Position numbers and translations under genes: made by a program. 8,804 nucleotides of DNA, taken from the NCBI GenBank assembly GCA_027000685.1, contig JALTNN010000089.1, positions 2,220 to 11,023 on the forward strand, read 5' to 3'. This DNA is from Microcaldota archaeon (GTDB taxonomy: Archaea; Iainarchaeota; Iainarchaeia; JAADDC01). This document shows positions 4,996 through 8,804 of this stretch, one piece after another. Every line of letters begins with the position of its first letter. Position 1 is the first letter of the stretch. The notes beneath the pieces are model-generated. The model saw only the letters and a program-made list of their open reading frames with translations. It searched no databases and was not told the DNA's origin.

Positions 4996-6444
4996 CTACC
5001 AGCTCTTCCCTATATAAACGACGAAGTTTGCCTCTCCTCCGCAGAAGAAGCACTTCTTGCCTTTGGCTTCTCCGCTCTCGTCCACGTCAAACCTCGTCCC
5101 CCTTATCTCGGCACCCGTCTCCTCCTTCACGCCGAACTCACAGGCCTCGTCACCGCACCAGTAGGTCCTGGCAATCTTCTTCTCCTCAACCGCTTTCTTC
5201 ACACCGTCCATATCCTCCACTGTCATGATGGAGGACCTGAACTTCTCCCACGCCCTCTCCCTGAGATTCTCCTGGATCTCCTCAAGGAGCTCGGGCACCC
5301 TCCGGAGATCCGTCTCGAAGAATTTATCGCCCGTATCCCTTCGTACGAGTGTGAAGCCACCCCTCTCCACGTCCCTGGGGCCCACCTCTACCCTCAAGGG
5401 TACCCCCTTTAGCTCCCACTCGTTGAACTTCCAGCCCGGTGTCTTGTCCTCCCTGTCGTCGAGCTCGACTCGCACCCCCATGTACTCCAGCTCGCTGTAG
5501 ATCTTTCTCGCCGCCTCCATCACGGTCTCTTCCTTCCCCTTGAAGGGGATGGGGATCACCACCGCCTGCACCGGTGCCACGGCCGGGGGGATTATGGCTC
5601 CCCTGTCATCGCCGTGGAAGGCAATGATGGCACCTATGAGTCTCGTTGAAAAGCCCCAGGAGGTCTGATAAGCGTACTTCACCCTCTGATCTCTGTCCTT
5701 GAACGTTATCTCGAAGGGTCTCGAGAAATTCTGGCCAAGGTGATGGACAGTTCCGAGCTGGAGGAACCTCCCAGCCTCCGGGACGAAGGTGTCAAAGGCT
5801 ATGGAGTAGTCTGCACCTGCGAACTTGTCGTTCTCCGTTCTCTTCAGCACGAGGAAGGGGAGGGCCAGATACTCATCGAATATCTGCGAGTATATCTCTA
5901 TGATGTCGAGGACCTCCTTCGCGGCCTCTTCATAGGTGGCGTGGACGGTGTGTCCCTCCTGCCAGAGGAACTCGCGTGTCCTGAGGAAGGGACGGGTTGC
6001 CTTCGTCTCCCACCTCACCACGTTCACCCACTGGTTTATGCGGAGGGGGAGGTCGCGGTACGACGATATCCACTTGGAGAACGTGTAGTACATTATCGTC
6101 TCCGAAGTCGGACGTATTGCAAGCCACTCGTCGAGCTCCTCGTCGCCCCCTCTCGTCACCCACGCAACCTCGGGGACGAAGCCCGAGAAGTGCTTTGCTT
6201 CCTTCTCAAGGAGGGACTTCGGGATGAAGAGGGGGAAGTAGGCGTTCTTCACGCCGTGCTCCTTGAACATGGGGTCGGCTATCCTCTGGATGTTCTCCCA
6301 TATGGCGAATCCCCATGGCATGAAGACGTCACATCCCTTCACGGGGGTTCTCTGGTCTACGAAGCCTCCCTTCCTCACGACGTCGAGGTACCACTCGGAG
6401 AAGTTCTCCTCCTTTCCGACGCTCACGCCGAGCTCCTCGGACAT
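4996..6444 (-). CDS. proS: Prolyl-tRNA synthetase, archaeal/eukaryal type
   Basis: A 482-residue class II synthetase charging tRNA-Pro with proline in the cytosol. From the chosen start, motif 2 lies at about 144-166 (RWETKATRPFLRTREF then QEGHT) and motif 3 at about 264-282 (GFSTRLIGAI to HGDDRG). RPTSET (about 111-116) forms part of the proline pocket. The anticodon-binding domain follows at about 285-385. A C-terminal zinc-binding domain has C430, C435, C465 and C468, and the chain ends in an aromatic residue (GKSW), as usual for this type. The bacterial INS editing insertion is absent. The frame is open to GTG at 6492 and has ATGs at 6453 and 6444. I chose 6444 (MSEELGVSV) because it is 28 nt from the TATA box; 6453 is nearly as good. 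The length fits the family. Confidence 0.96.
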   Translation of the reverse strand: MSEELGVSVGKEENFSEWYLDVVRKGGFVDQRTPVKGCDVFMPWGFAIWENIQRIADPMFKEHGVKNAYFPLFIPKSLLEKEAKHFSGFVPEVAWVTRGGDEELDEWLAIRPTSETIMYYTFSKWISSYRDLPLRINQWVNVVRWETKATRPFLRTREFLWQEGHTVHATYEEAAKEVLDIIEIYSQIFDEYLALPFLVLKRTENDKFAGADYSIAFDTFVPEAGRFLQLGTVHHLGQNFSRPFEITFKDRDQRVKYAYQTSWGFSTRLIGAIIAFHGDDRGAIIPPAVAPVQAVVIPIPFKGKEETVMEAARKIYSELEYMGVRVELDDREDKTPGWKFNEWELKGVPLRVEVGPRDVERGGFTLVRRDTGDKFFETDLRRVPELLEEIQENLRERAWEKFRSSIMTVEDMDGVKKAVEEKKIARTYWCGDEACEFGVKEETGAEIRGTRFDVDESGEAKGKKCFFCGGEANFVVYIGKSW

Positions 6445-6466
6445 CGGTAACATACTTCTGTGGAAC

Positions 6467-6478
6467 GTTTTTAATTCG
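6467..6478 (-). promoter_or_regulatory. TATA-like box for proS
   Basis: GAATTAAAAACG on the minus strand, centred about 28 nt before the ATG at 6444. It lies inside the longest possible proS reading frame, which argues against starts upstream of about 6453. Confidence 0.55.
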
Positions 6479-6496
6479 TGTGAGCCACGCACTCAC

Positions 6497-6502
6497 TTTA
6501 AG
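6497..6502 (+). promoter_or_regulatory. TATA-like box for the small membrane-anchored protein
   Basis: TTTAAG, centred about 26.5 nt before the GTG at 6526. It sits 19 nt beyond the proS TATA box on the opposite strand, so the two genes share a compact divergent promoter region. Confidence 0.4.
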
Positions 6503-6525
6503 CCATTTCCCTCCTCTTGGGAGGC

Positions 6526-6972
6526 GTGAGGGGACTACACCACCTTGTGGCGGTTCTCCTCACCCTTCTCTTCGCCCTCTCCCTGTCCCTTGTAGTCCAC
6601 GGCGTCGTCATGGAGCTGGGTGGGAGGACGAAGAATCCCGACATCTCCACACCTCCCAAGCCCGTGAAGGCGGAGGGCCGTATATCCCCCGGAACGGACT
6701 CTATGTACACCGTGGACATGAACCTCTACCTCGTGTCGTGCAGGGGCTGGGAGGGATCTCTCGCCATACTCTACGGGGTGTCGGGAACGGGAGACGTGCA
6801 GATTGGGTCGGGTAAGTTGAAGTCCTGTGGGGTACTTGGGGATAGCGTGGCACGTGCTACGGTGGACACGGAGGTCGATCCCTCCCTCTTCGACAGGCTG
6901 GAGGTGGAGGTCTGGAAGATGGGCTACGGGAGCGGTAGGGTTCCGCTCGTCCTTGGTACGCCCGCTGGATGA
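6526..6972 (+). CDS. Small protein with N-terminal membrane anchor, function unknown
   Basis: I do not recognise the family. From GTG at 6526 it has 148 residues. A short basic start (MRGLHHL) is followed by one hydrophobic segment at about 7-26 (LVAVLLTLLFALSLSLVVHG), then a roughly 120-residue exported part rich in Gly, Val and Ser that looks mainly beta-stranded. Two cysteines (about 72 and 101) could form a disulfide outside the cell. There is no clear signal-peptidase site just after the hydrophobic stretch, so a membrane-anchored form is more likely than a secreted one; a pilin-like role is possible but the usual cleavage motif is not visible. A TTG at 6519-6517 would add three residues, but GTG 6526 fits the TATA spacing. 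The stop is TGA at 6970. Its closeness to the large secreted protein suggests a cell-surface neighbourhood, though a tRNA gene separates them. Confidence 0.7.
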   Translation: MRGLHHLVAVLLTLLFALSLSLVVHGVVMELGGRTKNPDISTPPKPVKAEGRISPGTDSMYTVDMNLYLVSCRGWEGSLAILYGVSGTGDVQIGSGKLKSCGVLGDSVARATVDTEVDPSLFDRLEVEVWKMGYGSGRVPLVLGTPAG

Positions 6973-6976
6973 ACCC

Positions 6977-6984
6977 TTTTAACC
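6977..6984 (+). promoter_or_regulatory. TATA-like box for tRNA-Thr
   Basis: TTTTAACC begins 5 nt after the stop codon of the preceding gene and is centred about 29 nt before the tRNA 5' end at 7009. Confidence 0.5.
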
Positions 6985-7008
6985 TTTCTTTACCCTCTCA
7001 CTATGCGT

Positions 7009-7082
7009 GCCCCGGTAGCTCAGCCTGGTAGAGCGCTCGCTTGGTAAGCGAGAGGTCGCGGGTTCAAATCCCGCCCGGGGCT
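7009..7082 (+). tRNA. tRNA-Thr (anticodon GGU)
   Basis: A 74-nt cloverleaf. The acceptor GCCCCGG (7009-7015) pairs with CCGGGGC (7075-7081), with discriminator U7082, as is usual for archaeal tRNA-Thr. The D arm GCTC/GAGC is at 7018-7021 and 7031-7034. The anticodon stem CTCGC/GCGAG (7036-7040, 7048-7052) has loop TTGGTAA with U33 and anticodon GGT at 7043-7045. The T stem GCGGG/CCCGC encloses TTCAAAT. CCA is not encoded and no intron is present. Confidence 0.96.
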
Positions 7083-7116
7083 CTTACATATACATCCACA
7101 GTGCCCGAGCGTAATG

Positions 7117-7124
7117 CTTAAAAT
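7117..7124 (+). promoter_or_regulatory. TATA-like box for the cysteine-rich secreted protein
   Basis: CTTAAAAT, centred 26 nt before the ATG at 7147. An in-frame ATG at 7114 overlaps this box, which is a reason to prefer 7147. Confidence 0.5.
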
Positions 7125-7146
7125 CCACCAGATTTTTGAATTACTG

Positions 7147-8804
7147 ATGGGTAATGTGAGGTTTCTGGGTGCAACATTCTTAGTGCTCCTCGTATTCTCC
7201 GCTGTGTATGCTCAGATCCCCATCCGTAGAACAATCGATAACCTACCTACAATCCCTATCCGAATGCTTTTCACGTCGGAGAACTACTACAAGATCCGTC
7301 AATCTGGTACCACGATCTTTAAGGAGGTCGTGGATTCGCCTGTAGTCTGCAAATCCCAGAAAAGTTTCATAGTGTGTGAGGGAGAAGGGCTGCGTATTAC
7401 TACGAAAACTCTTCAGGCGGGGTGTGTGTCCGTAAAAGAGGTTGTTGGAAGTGGGGGAAGGATCGTCAAGAGTATCATGTTCCATGGCGCAGGAGCTACC
7501 ATACTCGTAAGAAGTATGATGTTCGAGTGCAGGGAGGTTAAAAACGGTGTCTATAGGTGGGAACCTTATGATATCACACAGGAAACCGTCGATACGTCTC
7601 CTCCCGAGGTCTCCCTCACCGTCACACCCAATGAGATTGCGCCCGGGCAGTCGGTTTCTGTTAGCTTCTCTGTGAGGGAAGACCGAAGTATTGATAGGGT
7701 AGGGCTGGACTGTGGAAACGGCAAGACGTACGAGTTCAAGAACGTCGTGAGTCCCTTCTCAAAGACGGTCACCTGTACCTACCTTGACCCCGGTTCATAC
7801 ACGATTACGCTCACCGCTTGGAACGATTATGGTCTCAGTAATAGATCCGTGACAACGGTAGTCGTCAAGACAAGATGTAAGGACGAGTGCGACTCTACCT
7901 CGTGTGCCGGTGGAGTGCTGAGGGAATGTAAGGACGTAGATGGTGACGGGTGTAAGGAGCTTGTGATGAGAGATGTGGGGTGTTGCTCGGATTCTGACTG
8001 TCCTCCCGACGGATGGGTGGGCAACCAATACAGGGACTACTACTGCAGCAACTACACCTGTACATATACGGTAAGTGAGACGTGTCGTGATGAGTGCGGA
8101 GTGGTCGGAGAGGAGGTCTGCTCAAACCATCAACTCAAGGTCTGTGGGCAGTTCGACGACGACCCGTGTAAGGATCTCAAGACAGTAGAGTACGTGGGGT
8201 GTTGCTCAGATGCGGACTGTCCGACGGGTAGTTATTGTGAGGACTACACCTGTAAGACGAAGCCTAACTCACCTCCCTCGATAAACCTCGTGGTGAGTCC
8301 TCCCGATGGCGACGAAGCCACAACCTTCACGCTCACCTGCACAGCCAAGGATGCGGACGGTATATCCTCCATGGGTTTGGAGATAGACGGTAAGCCTCTG
8401 GACGTGTGTGAGTTGAAAGGAACGGCTGCTGTATGTAATACTTCCCTAAGCAACCTCCCCGCCGGCACACACTCCGTGGTCTGTAGGGCGAAGGACGCTT
8501 TGGGAGCCTCCGCGTCGAGATCGGTAACGATTAGTGTGACGAGCACCTGTAAGGACGAGTGTAACGCCTTGGGTAGCACAGAGACCAAGTGCGTAGGAGA
8601 TGAAGGGATATTGCAGAGGACATGTGGGAACTACGACGACGACCCGTGTCTTGAGTGGAGTGGATGGGTAGTCGTCGGGAACTGTGACGCCTACGACGGA
8701 TTCTACGGTGATACGTACCTCGATTACTTCTGCCAGAACGGGAGCTGTAGCTACACGACGGTCTGTACGAACGAGTGCAGCTCCGGAACCACGGAGACAC
8801 AGTG
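7147..8804 (+). CDS. Large secreted cysteine-rich surface protein with PKD/Ig-like domains, 3' end missing
   Basis: The frame is open from ATG 7147 to the window edge (552 codons, no stop). A signal peptide (MGNVRFLGATFLVLLVFSAVYA, probable cleavage after A22) marks it as exported. Order: a unique domain at 23-150 with four Cys; a PKD/Ig-like beta domain at about 151-242 (PGSYTITLTAWNDYG is typical); cysteine-rich units at 244-312 and 313-373; a second Ig-like domain at 374-467 (LPAGTHSVVCRAKD); a third cysteine-rich unit at 468-539; and the start of a fourth at 540. Each unit opens with Cx3C (CKDEC, CRDEC, CKDEC, CTNEC). Units 1 and 2 have ten Cys each, including GCCSDxDCP. Modular disulfide-rich chains of this kind are common among archaeal surface proteins. 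Likely roles are cell coat, adhesion or cell contact; the partner is unknown. Codon use looks somewhat less GC-rich than in the housekeeping genes. Confidence 0.88.
   Translation, partial: MGNVRFLGATFLVLLVFSAVYAQIPIRRTIDNLPTIPIRMLFTSENYYKIRQSGTTIFKEVVDSPVVCKSQKSFIVCEGEGLRITTKTLQAGCVSVKEVVGSGGRIVKSIMFHGAGATILVRSMMFECREVKNGVYRWEPYDITQETVDTSPPEVSLTVTPNEIAPGQSVSVSFSVREDRSIDRVGLDCGNGKTYEFKNVVSPFSKTVTCTYLDPGSYTITLTAWNDYGLSNRSVTTVVVKTRCKDECDSTSCAGGVLRECKDVDGDGCKELVMRDVGCCSDSDCPPDGWVGNQYRDYYCSNYTCTYTVSETCRDECGVVGEEVCSNHQLKVCGQFDDDPCKDLKTVEYVGCCSDADCPTGSYCEDYTCKTKPNSPPSINLVVSPPDGDEATTFTLTCTAKDADGISSMGLEIDGKPLDVCELKGTAAVCNTSLSNLPAGTHSVVCRAKDALGASASRSVTISVTSTCKDECNALGSTETKCVGDEGILQRTCGNYDDDPCLEWSGWVVVGNCDAYDGFYGDTYLDYFCQNGSCSYTTVCTNECSSGTTETQ
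7876..8804 (+). repeat. Four tandem-type cysteine-rich units within the surface protein
   Basis: Units begin at codons 244 (7876), 313 (8083), 468 (8548) and 540 (8764). Some similarity persists in the DNA: TGTAAGGACGAGTG occurs at 7876 and 8548, GTGGGGTGTTGCTC at 7975 and 8194, and GACGACGACCCGTGT at 8155 and 8635. This points to fairly recent internal duplication of a coding module, not to a mobile element. Cys spacing: unit 1 3-4-7-7-9-0-4-14-4; unit 2 3-7-7-7-10-0-4-5-4; unit 3 3-9-10-7-11-15-4. Confidence 0.8.

Noticed and set aside
5740..6450. A 236-codon plus-strand open frame opposite proS
   Set aside because: Antisense to conserved synthetase motifs; composition typical of a shadow frame, no start signal of its own.
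6510..6524. Small hairpin CCTCC/GGAGG ahead of the 6526 gene
   Set aside because: Only 5 bp with a 5-nt loop, likely chance in GC-rich DNA; GGAGG is too close to GTG 6526 to act as a ribosome binding site.
7876..8561. Direct DNA repeats as a mobile element or CRISPR signal
   Set aside because: The repeats are 14-15 nt, irregularly spaced and in frame within Cys-rich protein units; domain duplication explains them.
7795..8800. Several minus-strand frames of 65-114 codons in the right end
   Set aside because: They are antisense to the continuous secreted-protein frame, which has a signal peptide and repeating Cys pattern, so the plus strand is the coding one.

Overview
The window is archaeal. 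Both tRNA genes lack an encoded CCA end. The prolyl-tRNA synthetase is the archaeal/eukaryal type with a four-cysteine C-terminal zinc domain. Almost every gene has a TATA-like box about 24-30 nt upstream of its start codon with no Shine-Dalgarno sequence, which indicates leaderless transcripts. An H/ACA guide RNA gene is also present. GC-rich RNA stems suggest a thermophile. The guide RNA matches the 23S rRNA sequence that I remember from euryarchaea better than the crenarchaeal one, so a euryarchaeal-like lineage is my weak preference; the species cannot be read from this window.

Layout. 1-721 (minus): the 5' end of a probable adenosine-specific kinase gene, preceded 2 nt upstream by a glycerophosphodiesterase-family gene. 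741-759: back-to-back TATA boxes, one for that pair and one for a plus-strand tRNA-Gly(CCC) at 784-856. 859-2193 (minus): pyruvate kinase starting with TTG, its stop codon 2 nt from the tRNA-Gly 3' end. 2252-4384 (minus): a 710-residue glycosidase-like protein with a TIM barrel, a beta-galactosidase-trimerisation-like domain and a C-terminal beta domain. 4452-4892 (minus): a small basic protein I do not recognise. 4931-4995 (plus): an H/ACA guide RNA that no ORF search would show. 4996-6444 (minus): prolyl-tRNA synthetase. 6526-6972 (plus): a small membrane-anchored protein. 7009-7082 (plus): tRNA-Thr(GGU). 7147 to the window end (plus): a large secreted cysteine-rich protein that stays open through 8804.

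The left three quarters is housekeeping: translation (two tRNAs, ProRS, an rRNA-modification guide), central carbon metabolism (pyruvate kinase), nucleoside or phosphodiester salvage, and a glycosidase-like enzyme. The right end is cell-surface biology. There is no sign of a mobile element, CRISPR array or phage. The most interesting items are the H/ACA RNA, whose guide arms fit a 23S site equivalent to E. coli U2457 in the peptidyl-transferase region; the repeat architecture of the surface protein; the C33 in tRNA-Gly; and the altered monovalent-cation site of the pyruvate kinase.
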